A stretch of 64,000 bases of DNA from Brumimicrobium sp033722555 (GCA_033722555.1 JAWVYS010000002.1:1-64000), one strand, 5' to 3'; positions 7,434-16,923 are shown, counted from the stretch's first letter. A program made the numbers and translations. The notes: generated from the sequence alone by a model not told the origin.

Positions 7434-10400
7434 TCAGAAAAAGGCTCTCACCTCAACGCCTCCTGAATGGATGGTTTTATTCTGCTCCGATTTTCTGCCA
7501 TTATACTGTAAACTGATCTGTAGATTTTGGGATAGATTTCTCTGATAACCCAAATTCCAGGTGAAATTATTTCCCGGCCTCAGAGACTCCAGCATTTCAA
7601 AAGCTATTGCATTATTTTCAGTTCCCTTATAGTCGATGTTTATTGCCTTAAATTCACCCTGCAGACTTCCCTTTTCTGCCTGATTAAATTTAAATTCAAT
7701 TCCCAGGTCACGCACAAATGCCGTTTCACCACCATACTGCTGCTCGTTTCTTTTTTCTTCATACCTGCTTTTCAAAACAACGCGCAATTTGGTGTTGGGT
7801 TGATATATAAAAGATGGTGAAACTTTAATGTAATTAATCGAATAATTTCTTCCGGAAGTATAATCAGCTGAGGAAGTTTTATCTCCCGTTTCACCTTCTC
7901 CCGTCAGGGTGAACTTTCGCTTAATATTCCAACGAAAATTCAGTGCATGAAAGGTTTGAGAACGTGCATCAAAGCCATTTGCCAGGAGAGTCTTTGATCC
8001 TACCTCTGAAAAAGTATAGTCCGCTCCGAAGATATTGTTTGTCCGGTTAAAGAACAAGGTATTTCTGATCGTTGAATTAAAACTGATCAGGGAAGTATCT
8101 GCAATCTGTCGGGATAAGGGATTATAAGTATCTGCGTTTTGATCGGAAGTTTTACGGGTAACACGAAAACGCGCCTGATTCGAAAAACGGGAAAGCATTT
8201 TCTTTATTCCCTTTTCTCCTGACCAGATCCTTTCCGGCCTCCAAAATATACTTTGATTAAATTCATTGGAATAGGTTCTTACATATTCATTACTCGGAGT
8301 GAACACTCGGATGTAATTCGCCTGATCAACATATTGCGCAATCTCGAATTCATTGAGATCCTTGATCCCATCATTGTTATAATCTATCCAGGTATATACC
8401 CCCTGTCCCGTGTTCACCTGAATATAGAGGAATTCCTTTTTTAATTCGAGCCCTGAGCCTACCTCATAGAATGTATTGGAAGTCAGCGCCCCTTTCCACA
8501 ACTTAATACTATAGTCTGTTCTGCCAAGAAATGTGTTTTCGGGATTCTGATCGATCAAATTTTCGTTTTTTATCTCCAATGTTCTGTAACTGACAACGGT
8601 GTAAAGTTTGGAATTCTCTCCAGTAATCCAGTTGTATTCCCCGCCTATACTTCTCGCAATGGCCGCATCTCTGAGCTCCGAACTGTCACTTTTCCAGTCG
8701 TACCTTTCACGATAAAAAATCCGGAAGTTATTCTGTGCGGAGTCCGACTGTGCCAGATAAAATTGCCAGTCATACCACTGATAAGAATTCAGAGTCAACA
8801 AAGTATCACCGGTGTAAAACTTGTTCAGTTCGTGATCGTCTTTAAATCCTATTTTGACTTTTCCGATTCTTTGAGAAATATCCGATATATGTCTCAAGTA
8901 AGTGTTTTCATTCTCTGCGTTGGCACTTAAATAACTTCCATCCCATTTTGCAGAAAATCCATTTTGATCCCAGTTACCGAAAATCCTTGCCCTGTTTCCC
9001 TGATAATCTTCACCAAGTGTGAAATTCTGACCTTCTAAATTAATGACTCCTGACCGTGTATTTCTAATACCTCCACGAAAATTCGCCAAAAACTGGTCAC
9101 CCGTGTAATCTTTGCCCCTGATGTTCCAGTCCCTGTCGAATTCAACCCCACGATAACGCTCAATTGGGTTAAAAAAAGACGTTCGATACTCAATTTCTGC
9201 CTCAGTCTCAAGTTTCCACAGCGGTATACTGTCCTTACCTAAATCGAAAACACCTGTAACAAGGGTGTGATTCCCTAGGGCCCTATCGTTCTCACTGTCT
9301 AGTCGGGAAAATGTATTCAGATCATTATTGGTGGTGCTCATTTCGGTTCTGATCTGAAGATTTTTATTAATTCGATAGGTTGAACCCACTGTAATCATTG
9401 CCTGTTTTTTGGGGGTTACAATAAGCCTGGACGGAGTAAAATCTCCCTGTTTTTGTCCTGCTATCGGAGCGATCCATTTATATACTCTTCCCACAGCTGT
9501 GAAACGGTCGAAAACATAATCACCATTACCCGCTCCTACATTTCTAAAAGTAGCACGGTAATAAGCAGAGTCCGGATTTACACTATATACAAGGACAGAA
9601 TCTATTCCGAGAGAATCAACCAATTTATAAGTAACTTGATTATCCACAAACCCAATACTGTCTATAGCCGTGGTGCGGGCAAGATTCAGACTGTCTCCTA
9701 TTGATGCAAGCAACTGCCTGTCGTTGAGGCTAAGGGTTTGTTGAAGTGTCTGATTCTTGGCGTCTTGTTCGGAATACATATTCAACCAGAAATCAACATT
9801 CTTCCCGGTGAATTCCGAAGAAGTCTGAAAAAGTGATCGGGCGTAGTTCTGATCAGTGTACTGAAACTCTACGACGATTCGAATATCTTTAGTTATCTGA
9901 TGTCTGGTAGTGAATGTTATCTCTGATGTATTGTAATTAATCACGTAATCAAATTCCTGACCTCGTTCCATTAATTTTCCATCCAGATAAACCTTTTCAG
10001 TTCCTGCAAGTACCATAATGAAAGGTTCATTTTCGTTTCCTCTCAGGCGATAAGGGCCTTGATTTCCCTCTGTCCCCTGAATGGTATTCCGCGCAAATTT
10101 TCCTTTGGAAAGGGCACCGGACCCTTGTATCATCCATTTACCTCCATTGTTATTTTCCCATGAGTACTGACCAAATAAACCCTGAGCTCTTTTATTGTAA
10201 TTAAGAAAATGTCCCTTCGGTTTCTTGATCCAAAAATCACCCGCAATAATCTTATATTCATCACCATACAACTGAATAAACACCTGATCGAACTCCTGTA
10301 ACTGATTGGTGTTTCCGTCGGGCTGGATAGGTAGGTTATCGTCGGTAACAGAAGCCCTGATCTTCATGTTTTCTGAAATTTCCCCTGAAAGTTGTAAATT

Positions 10401-10877
10401 GAGTGTAGAATTTACTGACAAATCCTGACTGTTCCCAAATGCAATTCCGCGTGAAATGCTTCCCGATTTTTGAATCTCAGATCCACCGAAGAAGTCGCTA
10501 TTATCTTCAATGTTTTTGAAATAATACTCCCTTACATCACCTTTGTTTCTATAAATGAGCGATGTGTCTTTCTGCTGATATATCCGATCAAAATCGAATG
10601 GAAAAACACGGTAGGTAAGAAACAGACTATCTGAACACTTTCCTTTGAAAACAAACTTGCCGGAAACACCGTTGAAATAATATTCATTCCGGGGTATTTC
10701 GTTCAGACCGCAATAAACCCTTAAACTTTGATCAAAAATCGTTAGCGTGTCGATTATCAGGGTATCATCAGAAACAGGTACGCTTTGCATACGCAAACTT
10801 CCCTCTTGTGCCCAATTTTGCGAAAAAGTGCAACAAAAGAAAAATAAAAAACCGACAAAATAACGCAGCTTCGTCAT
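7434..10877 (-). CDS. Large conserved Bacteroidota outer-membrane protein of unknown function
   Basis: A protein of 1147 residues if started at ATG 10877, which gives a clean signal peptide (MTKLRYFVGFLFFFCCTFSQ). A TTG start at 10949 would add 24 hydrophilic residues before it. The N-terminal part has a conserved-looking SGSISRGIAFGN / STLNLQLSGEI block and a DDNLPIQPDGNTNQLQEFD block near residues 155-220. The remaining ~900 residues are strand-rich, with many aromatic-ended strands and a terminal VEVRAFF typical of outer-membrane barrel insertion. A calcium-loop-like IDYNNDGIKDLNEFE occurs around residue 870. No enzyme motif was found. It sits between a glycosyltransferase and a PorV/PorQ-like gene in one operon. 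The overall pattern recalls large Bacteroidota surface or export proteins; the function is not known to me. Confidence 0.7.
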   Translation of the reverse strand: MTKLRYFVGFLFFFCCTFSQNWAQEGSLRMQSVPVSDDTLIIDTLTIFDQSLRVYCGLNEIPRNEYYFNGVSGKFVFKGKCSDSLFLTYRVFPFDFDRIYQQKDTSLIYRNKGDVREYYFKNIEDNSDFFGGSEIQKSGSISRGIAFGNSQDLSVNSTLNLQLSGEISENMKIRASVTDDNLPIQPDGNTNQLQEFDQVFIQLYGDEYKIIAGDFWIKKPKGHFLNYNKRAQGLFGQYSWENNNGGKWMIQGSGALSKGKFARNTIQGTEGNQGPYRLRGNENEPFIMVLAGTEKVYLDGKLMERGQEFDYVINYNTSEITFTTRHQITKDIRIVVEFQYTDQNYARSLFQTSSEFTGKNVDFWLNMYSEQDAKNQTLQQTLSLNDRQLLASIGDSLNLARTTAIDSIGFVDNQVTYKLVDSLGIDSVLVYSVNPDSAYYRATFRNVGAGNGDYVFDRFTAVGRVYKWIAPIAGQKQGDFTPSRLIVTPKKQAMITVGSTYRINKNLQIRTEMSTTNNDLNTFSRLDSENDRALGNHTLVTGVFDLGKDSIPLWKLETEAEIEYRTSFFNPIERYRGVEFDRDWNIRGKDYTGDQFLANFRGGIRNTRSGVINLEGQNFTLGEDYQGNRARIFGNWDQNGFSAKWDGSYLSANAENENTYLRHISDISQRIGKVKIGFKDDHELNKFYTGDTLLTLNSYQWYDWQFYLAQSDSAQNNFRIFYRERYDWKSDSSELRDAAIARSIGGEYNWITGENSKLYTVVSYRTLEIKNENLIDQNPENTFLGRTDYSIKLWKGALTSNTFYEVGSGLELKKEFLYIQVNTGQGVYTWIDYNNDGIKDLNEFEIAQYVDQANYIRVFTPSNEYVRTYSNEFNQSIFWRPERIWSGEKGIKKMLSRFSNQARFRVTRKTSDQNADTYNPLSRQIADTSLISFNSTIRNTLFFNRTNNIFGADYTFSEVGSKTLLANGFDARSQTFHALNFRWNIKRKFTLTGEGETGDKTSSADYTSGRNYSINYIKVSPSFIYQPNTKLRVVLKSRYEEKRNEQQYGGETAFVRDLGIEFKFNQAEKGSLQGEFKAINIDYKGTENNAIAFEMLESLRPGNNFTWNLGYQRNLSQNLQISLQYNGRKSEQNKTIHSGGVEVRAFF

Positions 10878-10945
10878 AAATACTATCCTATTAACGAAGT
10901 TAGTAATACTTTGGTGTTTTATCTCAAATCGATTTTTAAGTAAAT

Positions 10946-12049
10946 TCAATTGAAAAGTACTTTCTCAACTTGCTCACAAACAAGGTTAGCGTCATATTTC
11001 AAGGCTTCTTCTTTAACTTTCTCAGCATCGAAACTAATATCGCTTAGCGCCTTGGTAATCTGAGAGGCGAGATCATCGGCATTACCGCTTTCAAAAAGCT
11101 GTCCGTATTTTCCTTTCCCTAATATCTCCGGGGTTCCACCGGCATTACTCCCTATTATTTTTTTTCCCGCGGCCATGGCTTCGATCGTAACCATACCAAA
11201 GGTTTCTGCACGCGTAGCCATCACGAAGATATCAATGGCAGCAAAGAAAGTTGTGACATCCTTTCTGAAAGGTTTAAAAAACACCCTTTCGGATAAATTC
11301 AGTTCATCGATGAGGTCGAGAAGGTGATGGAAATATTCGTCCGCTTCATCCTTCGTTTTTTCCCCTAAAAAAATCAGGTTAAGGTCCTTATGATTCTCTT
11401 TTATTCTTGAGAACGCTTTAAGAAGAATATGTTGACCCTTTTGTTCATCAAAACGCCCTATCAGTCCTATCCAGGTTTTAGTGCCTGAAATACCCAGTTT
11501 TTCGCATGCTTCATGCTTAGAAACCGGGATTAAAAAGGGAGTGAGATCCAGTCCTGAAGGTATAATTTTGATTCTTTCCACGGGAAATTTGGTTCGTTTC
11601 TTAACCTGTTCAGCCAACCACGGCAAAGGACAAACCCAGTAATCGATAAGTTTAAATCGTATGGTATGCAGAACATCCCTTTTAGAAATACCAATTTGCA
11701 TTTCCATAAAATAAGCCAGGGTAAGATTCTTTGCCAATAACGATTTTGTAAGTGCACAGATCCCTATATCCTTTGGATCTCTGACTATTAAATGAGTTAC
11801 TCCGTATTTTTTAATCAGTCTTCTAAGGGCTGTTGCCTTAAACAGATCATAGTACTTTCTATGTTTTTTAATTACAGCAACAGGTAAGCCTTCCTTTTCC
11901 GCCTCACTTTTTAATTTGGAAGAATTTCTGACAAATAAAACCACTTGATGACCTCTACTTCTCATCCAGCGCGCATTTCTGAGCTGATTCATCTCCAAGC
12001 CACCCCAGCTTTCAGACCCACAGAAATAACCGATTACTTTTCCCGTCAT
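10946..12049 (-). CDS. Family 4 glycosyltransferase (GT-B fold)
   Basis: A 367-residue retaining glycosyltransferase of the GT4 type. The N-terminal acceptor domain begins GYFCGSESWGGLEMNQLR. The donor domain contains WIGLIGRFDEQKGQH and the diagnostic E-x7-E motif in ATRAETFGMVTIEAM, followed by GSNAGGTPEIL, which contacts the nucleotide-sugar phosphates. It acts in the cytoplasm or at the inner membrane on an unknown acceptor, perhaps surface polysaccharide or lipid. It is the first gene of the envelope operon, and its stop overlaps a potential TTG start of the next gene. A TATTTTTG box at 12055-12062 with TTG 24 bases further upstream could be the operon promoter, which would leave almost no leader. 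Confidence 0.88.
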   Translation of the reverse strand: MTGKVIGYFCGSESWGGLEMNQLRNARWMRSRGHQVVLFVRNSSKLKSEAEKEGLPVAVIKKHRKYYDLFKATALRRLIKKYGVTHLIVRDPKDIGICALTKSLLAKNLTLAYFMEMQIGISKRDVLHTIRFKLIDYWVCPLPWLAEQVKKRTKFPVERIKIIPSGLDLTPFLIPVSKHEACEKLGISGTKTWIGLIGRFDEQKGQHILLKAFSRIKENHKDLNLIFLGEKTKDEADEYFHHLLDLIDELNLSERVFFKPFRKDVTTFFAAIDIFVMATRAETFGMVTIEAMAAGKKIIGSNAGGTPEILGKGKYGQLFESGNADDLASQITKALSDISFDAEKVKEEALKYDANLVCEQVEKVLFN

Positions 12050-12119
12050 GCGTTCAAAAATACTAAGAAAAAATATCCTGATTCAGCAAGTATTCAAAAC
12101 GTTCGAAATTCAGCGGTTT

Positions 12120-13595
12120 TTATCTTTTAGAGAACTGCCCCAAAAACTCATTCGCTTTTGAGAGTAGATCATTCAAACGATCTTCCTTCATTTTATCCAG
12201 ATGGTGTAACATCATTTTTGTTCTTTGATTCGATTCAAAGTAATCTCTGTTCTTAAACAGAAACCTCCAGTAAAGGGCGTCCCACAATTCTTCTGTTTCC
12301 TCGTCAAGTTTTGCGCCCATTTTTTTCAGATAATTTGAACTACTGATGTAAGGTTTGGTGGCCATTAAACCACCGTCCGCAAATTGACTCATACCGTAAA
12401 CATTGGGAACCATCACCCAATCATAGGCATCAATGTAATACGTCATGAAATAATTATATACTTCCTCCGGATGTAATTCTGAGAGAAGCATGAAGTTTCC
12501 TAAAATCATCAACCGTTCAATGTGATGGGCGTAGGCATATTTTTCTGCTTTTTCCTGAATATGTTTAAGAAGCGTGACCTTTTCAAACTGTTCCGGGGAT
12601 AATTTATGATTATTCTTCCAAAAATTGAGGCTCCTTTCTTTCCTCCCGTGACGAATGTAAATTGCTCTTATAAACTCTCGCCAACCGATTACCTGACGTA
12701 TAAAACCTTCTACGCTTGAAAATTCTATATCGTCGTTTTCACGCATTTTCAGAGCTTCATCCACGACGTAATCGGGCGTAAGAAGGCCTGTGTTCAAGGA
12801 AGATGATATCAAACTGTGATTGAGAAAATAGTGTTCCTGAGAAATAGCGTCCTGAAAAGGCCCGTATTTATCAAAACGATTGTTTAAAAAATGCTTTAAA
12901 CTCTTTCTGGCTTCCTCGAAAGTAACCGGATAAATAAAATTGTCGAGAATACCTGGATTATCAGGGAATATTTCATTAACGTAATCTATCGCCTTGGAAA
13001 CATATTGGTTCTTCTCAGGAATAAACGGTTCAGGAGCTTCGTAATCCTTTGGCAGGGACTTACGATTATCAGAATCAAAACTCCATTTACCATTGACCGG
13101 TTTACCATCCTCTACGAGTATATCGAGCCTTTTTCGTTGATGCCGATAGAAGTCTGCCATTTTATAAAAGTCGCTCTCTTTACCCAGTGCTTCTTCATTT
13201 TCCTTGTCATTGTTCAGGAACATTGGTGAATCATACGCTACTGTTTCAATATCGTATTCATCAGCATAAGTCTTTAAGCGACCGGATAAATAATCATCTA
13301 CAGGGTTGCAGAAGTGTATCTTTCTAACATTCTCATCCCGTAAATCTCGTTTAAAAAAGTCCTGGAGATTTTTATGATCATTATGGTCGATATAAGTAAC
13401 CCTGTAATCCCTGTTCATAAGAAAATCTGCATAAAACTTCATTGAGGCCCGGTGCAATACAAGCTTTTGCTTATGAAACGGCTGATAACTAAAAAATAGT
13501 TCATCTTCGATGATAAATACCCTTCGATGTTTATTCAAGCAAGGATTATCTTCAAACAACTGATTCGGGAATACCAAACTCACTTCTTCTGTCAT
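12120..13595 (-). CDS. Cryptochrome/photolyase family protein of the FeS-BCP (PhrB-like) group, lacking cluster cysteines
   Basis: A 491-residue protein resembling the deoxyribodipyrimidine photolyase-related group, which includes Agrobacterium PhrB, a (6-4) photolyase. It opens with SLVFPNQLFEDNPCL, the antenna-domain strand of this group. The C-terminal FAD-binding part contains VIGWREFIRAIYIRHG, AYAHHIERLMILGNF, DAYDWVMVPNVYGMSQFADG and YLKKMG, with the conserved His-His of AYAHH. Group members normally bind a [4Fe-4S] cluster through four cysteines in this half. Here the only cysteines are near residues 19 and 97, both in the antenna domain, and the cysteine loop between YLKKMG and LYWRFLF is short. 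Photolyase activity is therefore uncertain. It is monocistronic and ends 70 bases before the envelope operon. Confidence 0.85.
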   Translation of the reverse strand: MTEEVSLVFPNQLFEDNPCLNKHRRVFIIEDELFFSYQPFHKQKLVLHRASMKFYADFLMNRDYRVTYIDHNDHKNLQDFFKRDLRDENVRKIHFCNPVDDYLSGRLKTYADEYDIETVAYDSPMFLNNDKENEEALGKESDFYKMADFYRHQRKRLDILVEDGKPVNGKWSFDSDNRKSLPKDYEAPEPFIPEKNQYVSKAIDYVNEIFPDNPGILDNFIYPVTFEEARKSLKHFLNNRFDKYGPFQDAISQEHYFLNHSLISSSLNTGLLTPDYVVDEALKMRENDDIEFSSVEGFIRQVIGWREFIRAIYIRHGRKERSLNFWKNNHKLSPEQFEKVTLLKHIQEKAEKYAYAHHIERLMILGNFMLLSELHPEEVYNYFMTYYIDAYDWVMVPNVYGMSQFADGGLMATKPYISSSNYLKKMGAKLDEETEELWDALYWRFLFKNRDYFESNQRTKMMLHHLDKMKEDRLNDLLSKANEFLGQFSKR

Positions 13596-13798
13596 AAGTC
13601 ATTCGATTCATTGATCAGCTGTTTGCATAGTCAACACTCTTCCTATCTAAAAACAACTATAACCGTGTTAAACAGCGATCACTTAGTTCTGACTAATGAA
13701 CAGTCATGAGGTAAATTAAGTTTAGTCATCCCGGCGATATATCGATAAGTTTCCGGAAAACAGATCCTAAAAAACAAGACTTTAAAACAATAGGAATA

Positions 13799-14359
13799 TT
13801 ATCTGAGGTACTTATCGTTAAGCCCCATACCCGCCAGAATCATTTGCGATATTTTATTTATCCTTTCTCTTTTAGTTCTTTCAAGTTTGGCGGAAGAAAT
13901 ATAATCCATGAACTCGTTCTGTTTGTATTTTGGAAATTCTGCAAAAGCTTCTTTAAGCTTTGGTTCATTTTCCAAAGTCTCACGAAGTAAATGAGGTATT
14001 TGTATATCTTTCTTTTCCATTACTACTTCAAGACCTTCTTTTTCATTAGAAATAGCCTCATTTACATAATCCAAAACAATCTTTTCATCGATCTGATCGG
14101 CGGATGTGAAACGCATTTGTCGGATGGCTTTGTTGTTTTCCTCTAAACTATTGTGAAGAAGTTCTTTTTTATCATCAAGTAGTGCCCCTTTGTAAAACCA
14201 AAGACCGAAATAGGATTTAAATCCTACAACCCCCACAACATTTTTGTTCTTGAAGGTATAGACAGGAATTCCCCATTTCGTTTTTTCTTCCAATTCAGTT
14301 TTATCCAAGATTTTTTTCAGTTTTTCTATTTCATTCGGCCAATATTTATTCTTTTCCAT
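13799..14359 (-). CDS. DUF1801 / YdeI-like (OmpD-associated family) protein
   Basis: A 186-residue cytoplasmic protein. The N-terminal half has the DUF1801 pattern: WPNEIEKLKKILDKTELEE, KWGIPVYTFKNKNVVGV, KSYFGLWFYKGALL and IRQMRFTSADQI. The C-terminal ~70 residues carry the YdeI-type helical tail (LENEPKLKEAFAEFPKYK, YISSAKLERTKRERI). DUF1801 has a SufE/frataxin-like or hydrophobic-pocket fold with no settled function. It has its own ATG at 14359 and no close operon partner. The 203-base gap upstream of the photolyase gene (13596-13798) shows no feature. Confidence 0.85.
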   Translation of the reverse strand: MEKNKYWPNEIEKLKKILDKTELEEKTKWGIPVYTFKNKNVVGVVGFKSYFGLWFYKGALLDDKKELLHNSLEENNKAIRQMRFTSADQIDEKIVLDYVNEAISNEKEGLEVVMEKKDIQIPHLLRETLENEPKLKEAFAEFPKYKQNEFMDYISSAKLERTKRERINKISQMILAGMGLNDKYLR

Positions 14360-14440
14360 AATATGTTTTTTAAAGTACTACCTATTGAAATATAAGCTTT
14401 TTGAATAAAAATAAAAAACGAAATGAGGGAAAATTTCGAA

Positions 14441-14950
14441 TCACAGATTCTTCCTTACAAAAACAAAATCTTCTATGCTGGTTTCACTATTTTGATAAAG
14501 CAGAAGTCTAACGGTAAGTTTATCGCCTTCCAGATGATAAGTGAGACCATTAAAATAGGCTGTTTCACCTTCAATCTTGATCAAATCGAAAGTGGTCCAT
14601 TTTTCTTTATTTTCCCATGGAGTAAGATCTCTTCCAAAATGTTTGAGTTTAATTTTCAATGTACTGTCGATCTCTTCAATAATCAGGTATTCTGTAAACT
14701 GTACTGAATCATTCAAAGTAAATCGGAAAATACCGTGCATCTGATTGTCTGTTGCCGGCATCCATACTTCATCACAGGATCCGTCGAAACCTGTTCCCTG
14801 CCAGTATCCTTCTAACCAGTTCAGTTCAGAAAGAGTACCCTTGCCGGCAGGCATTCCATCATCCAAACGAAGTACTTCCTGTGAAAATCCGGTAAGTGAT
14901 AAGAGTGAACCCCATATTAATAGGAGCAAAATAAATTTATTCATAGCCAT
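14441..14950 (-). CDS. Exported DUF6265 family protein
   Basis: A 169-residue protein with a signal peptide (core NKFILLLLIWGSLLSLTGFS) and a mature lipocalin-like beta domain. The DUF6265 pattern is visible as LNWLEGYWQGTGFDGSCDEVW, MHGIFRFTLND, KLKHFGRDLTPWE and TYHLEGDKLTVRL. Two in-frame ATG codons lie at 14950 and 14944; the second gives a tighter signal peptide. Likely periplasmic, function unknown. It is separated from lpdA by an intrinsic terminator. Confidence 0.8.
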   Translation of the reverse strand: MAMNKFILLLLIWGSLLSLTGFSQEVLRLDDGMPAGKGTLSELNWLEGYWQGTGFDGSCDEVWMPATDNQMHGIFRFTLNDSVQFTEYLIIEEIDSTLKIKLKHFGRDLTPWENKEKWTTFDLIKIEGETAYFNGLTYHLEGDKLTVRLLLYQNSETSIEDFVFVRKNL

Positions 14951-15012
14951 TGAATTTATACAATTCCTAAAGGTTTGAAAATTATTTCAGATTTAACAGA
15001 TATTTAAACCAA

Positions 15013-15041
15013 AAAACCCTCCAAGAGTATCGGAGGGTTTT
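15013..15041 (-). terminator. Intrinsic terminator of lpdA
   Basis: A perfect 10-bp stem AAAACCCTCC / GGAGGGTTTT with a 9-base loop lies just downstream of the lpdA stop. The A-run on the plus strand (15011-15016) becomes the U-tract of the minus-strand transcript. Confidence 0.85.
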
Positions 15042-15062
15042 TGAATGTGTACATTGTATTGA

Positions 15063-16466
15063 TTAAATATGCATTGCTCTGTCTTCGTGAGCGGCCATTG
15101 CAGCTTCTTTCATCGCCTCCGAATAGGTTGGATGCGGATGAGAAATACGAACAATATCCTCAGCAGTTGCGCGATATTCCATTGCAACCACCCCTTCCAT
15201 AATCAAATCAGCAGCTCGGGCAGCAATGATGTGAACACCCAGTATCTCATCTGTATGCTTATCTGCAAGAATTTTTACGAGCCCTTGTATATCCATTGAT
15301 GCTCTCGCTCTGCCTAAAGCTTTCATTGGAAAAGAACCTGTTTTGAATTCAACACCCTCGTCCTTAAGTTCCTGCTCAGTTTTTCCAACAGAAGCCACCT
15401 CAGGCCAGGTATAGACAACCCCCGGAATAAGGTTGTAATTGATATGAGGTAACTGTCCTGCAATCTTTTCAGCAACAAATACACCCTCTTCTTCCGCTTT
15501 ATGAGCAAGCATTGCTCCTCTTACGACATCACCGATAGCATAAATATTTCCAACACCGGTATGAAGGTTTTTATCAACTTCAATCTGACCTTTATCAGTT
15601 GTTTTTATCCCTACCTTATCCAGTCCAAGTCCTTCAGTATAGGGTTTTCTTCCTACGGAGACAAGACAGTAGTCGGCCTCAAAAGTAACTTCCTTATCGT
15701 TCTTGTCGAGGGCAGTCACTTTAACGCCTTTACCTGTATTTTCAACGTTTTGAACCTTGTGTTGCATGTTGAATTTCATTTTCAACTTTTTAAGCACCTT
15801 CATCAGTTCTTTACCCATGGTTACATCCATGGTTGGAATTATAGCGTCCATGAATTCAACCACTTCCACTTCGGTTCCAAGTCGTGCGTATACAGAACCG
15901 AGTTCGAGACCAATGATTCCACCGCCAATTACGACCATCTTTTTAGGAATTTCTTTCAGTACAAGTGCTTCAGTTGACGTTATGATACGTTTCTTGTCCG
16001 GTTCCATTCCTTTGAAATAATTCGGTTTGGAACCCGTAGCAATGATGATATTCTTCGATTCAAGTTTTGTCTCCTCGCCTTTATCATTGGTTACCTTTAC
16101 GGTATTTTTATCTACGAACGAACCCACTCCATGATGAACATCAATATTGTTTTTATCCATCAGGAATTTCACACCCTGACAAGTCTGTTCAACCACCTTA
16201 TTCTTTCTTTCAATCATTTGTTTGAAGTCCGGTTTAAGGCCTGAAATCTTTATTCCGTGCTCTTCAAAACTCGTTTCGGCATTGTGATAATGCTCAGAAG
16301 AATCAAGTAGGGCTTTAGAGGGAATACATCCCACATTCAGACAGGTACCGCCGAGAGTATCATATTTTTCAATAATGGCGGTCTTCATTCCCAGTTGTGC
16401 ACATCTTATCGCGGCAACATATCCCCCTGGTCCTGAACCTATAATTGTAACATCGTATTTGCTCAT
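15063..16466 (-). CDS. lpdA: Dihydrolipoyl dehydrogenase
   Basis: The 467-residue E3 component shared by 2-oxo-acid dehydrogenase complexes and the glycine cleavage system; it reoxidises dihydrolipoamide using NAD. FAD motif GSGPGG (residues 10-15), redox disulfide GGTCLNVGCIPSKALL (Cys42, Cys47), NAD motif VIGGGIIGLELG, FAD contact YAIGDV and C-terminal HPHPTYSE (His445, Glu450) are all intact. Length and motifs match canonical LpdA. It is monocistronic with a terminator behind it. A TAATTTTG -7 box lies at 16486-16493 with TTG 16 bases further upstream. No pyruvate dehydrogenase genes are next to it. Confidence 0.96.
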   Translation of the reverse strand: MSKYDVTIIGSGPGGYVAAIRCAQLGMKTAIIEKYDTLGGTCLNVGCIPSKALLDSSEHYHNAETSFEEHGIKISGLKPDFKQMIERKNKVVEQTCQGVKFLMDKNNIDVHHGVGSFVDKNTVKVTNDKGEETKLESKNIIIATGSKPNYFKGMEPDKKRIITSTEALVLKEIPKKMVVIGGGIIGLELGSVYARLGTEVEVVEFMDAIIPTMDVTMGKELMKVLKKLKMKFNMQHKVQNVENTGKGVKVTALDKNDKEVTFEADYCLVSVGRKPYTEGLGLDKVGIKTTDKGQIEVDKNLHTGVGNIYAIGDVVRGAMLAHKAEEEGVFVAEKIAGQLPHINYNLIPGVVYTWPEVASVGKTEQELKDEGVEFKTGSFPMKALGRARASMDIQGLVKILADKHTDEILGVHIIAARAADLIMEGVVAMEYRATAEDIVRISHPHPTYSEAMKEAAMAAHEDRAMHI

Positions 16467-16485
16467 TTTATAAAATTTCTGATTA

Positions 16486-16512
16486 CAAAATTAATAATTT
16501 GAATTTAGTCAA
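16486..16512 (-). promoter_or_regulatory. Candidate lpdA promoter
   Basis: On the minus strand, TTG (16512-16510), 16 bases, then TAATTTTG (16493-16486) resembles the Bacteroidota consensus TTG, 17-23 bases, TAnnTTTG. The spacing is one base short. Transcription would begin about 15 bases before the lpdA ATG. Confidence 0.4.
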
Positions 16513-16534
16513 TTTCTCCGTCAAAGAATACCTA

Positions 16535-16849
16535 TCAAGCCTCTGTTGCGGGATTTCCAAAATTCATCGGTGGCATGTTTGAACCGTCATCAGAAATAGT
16601 ACCCCGATGTGATTCAAATTTGCTGATATTATCTGCTAAAGCACGCATAAGTCGTTTAGCATTTTCGGGAGTCATGATCACTCTGGACCTAACCTTTGCT
16701 TTGGGCATTCCCGGCATCATCTGAATAAAATCACAAACGAATTCAGAATTTGAATGAGTAATTACAGCCAGATTGGAATAGACTCCATCTCCTATTTCCT
16801 CCGGAAGTTCAATATTAATTTTATTCTCGTTATTGTTCTTATTTTCCAT
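16535..16849 (-). CDS. DUF3467 domain protein
   Basis: A 104-residue protein with the DUF3467 pattern: INIELPEEIGDGVYSNLAVI, HSNSEFVCDFIQMMPGMPKAKV, RSRVIMTPENAKRLMRALADN. The domain is common immediately next to RNA polymerase genes in Bacteroidota, but no function has been established. It lies downstream of rpoC behind a good terminator, so it depends on read-through or on a promoter in the short gap. Confidence 0.85.
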   Translation of the reverse strand: MENKNNNENKINIELPEEIGDGVYSNLAVITHSNSEFVCDFIQMMPGMPKAKVRSRVIMTPENAKRLMRALADNISKFESHRGTISDDGSNMPPMNFGNPATEA

Positions 16850-16866
16850 GGTGATAAATTTAAAAT

Positions 16867-16896
16867 AAAAAGGCTACCAACCGGAGTTGATAGCCT
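16867..16896 (-). terminator. Intrinsic terminator after rpoC
   Basis: On the minus strand AGGCTATCAAC, loop TCCG, GTTGGTAGCCT forms an 11-bp stem with one U-G wobble, followed by TTTTATTTTA. It closes the rplK-to-rpoC operon, 28 bases after the rpoC stop. Confidence 0.8.
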
Positions 16897-16923
16897 ATAA
16901 TATTCGTTAATTAATCATTTCAA

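Noticed and set aside
10878..10949. TTG start at 10949 for the large outer-membrane protein
   Set aside because: It would put 24 hydrophilic residues in front of a perfect signal peptide beginning at ATG 10877.
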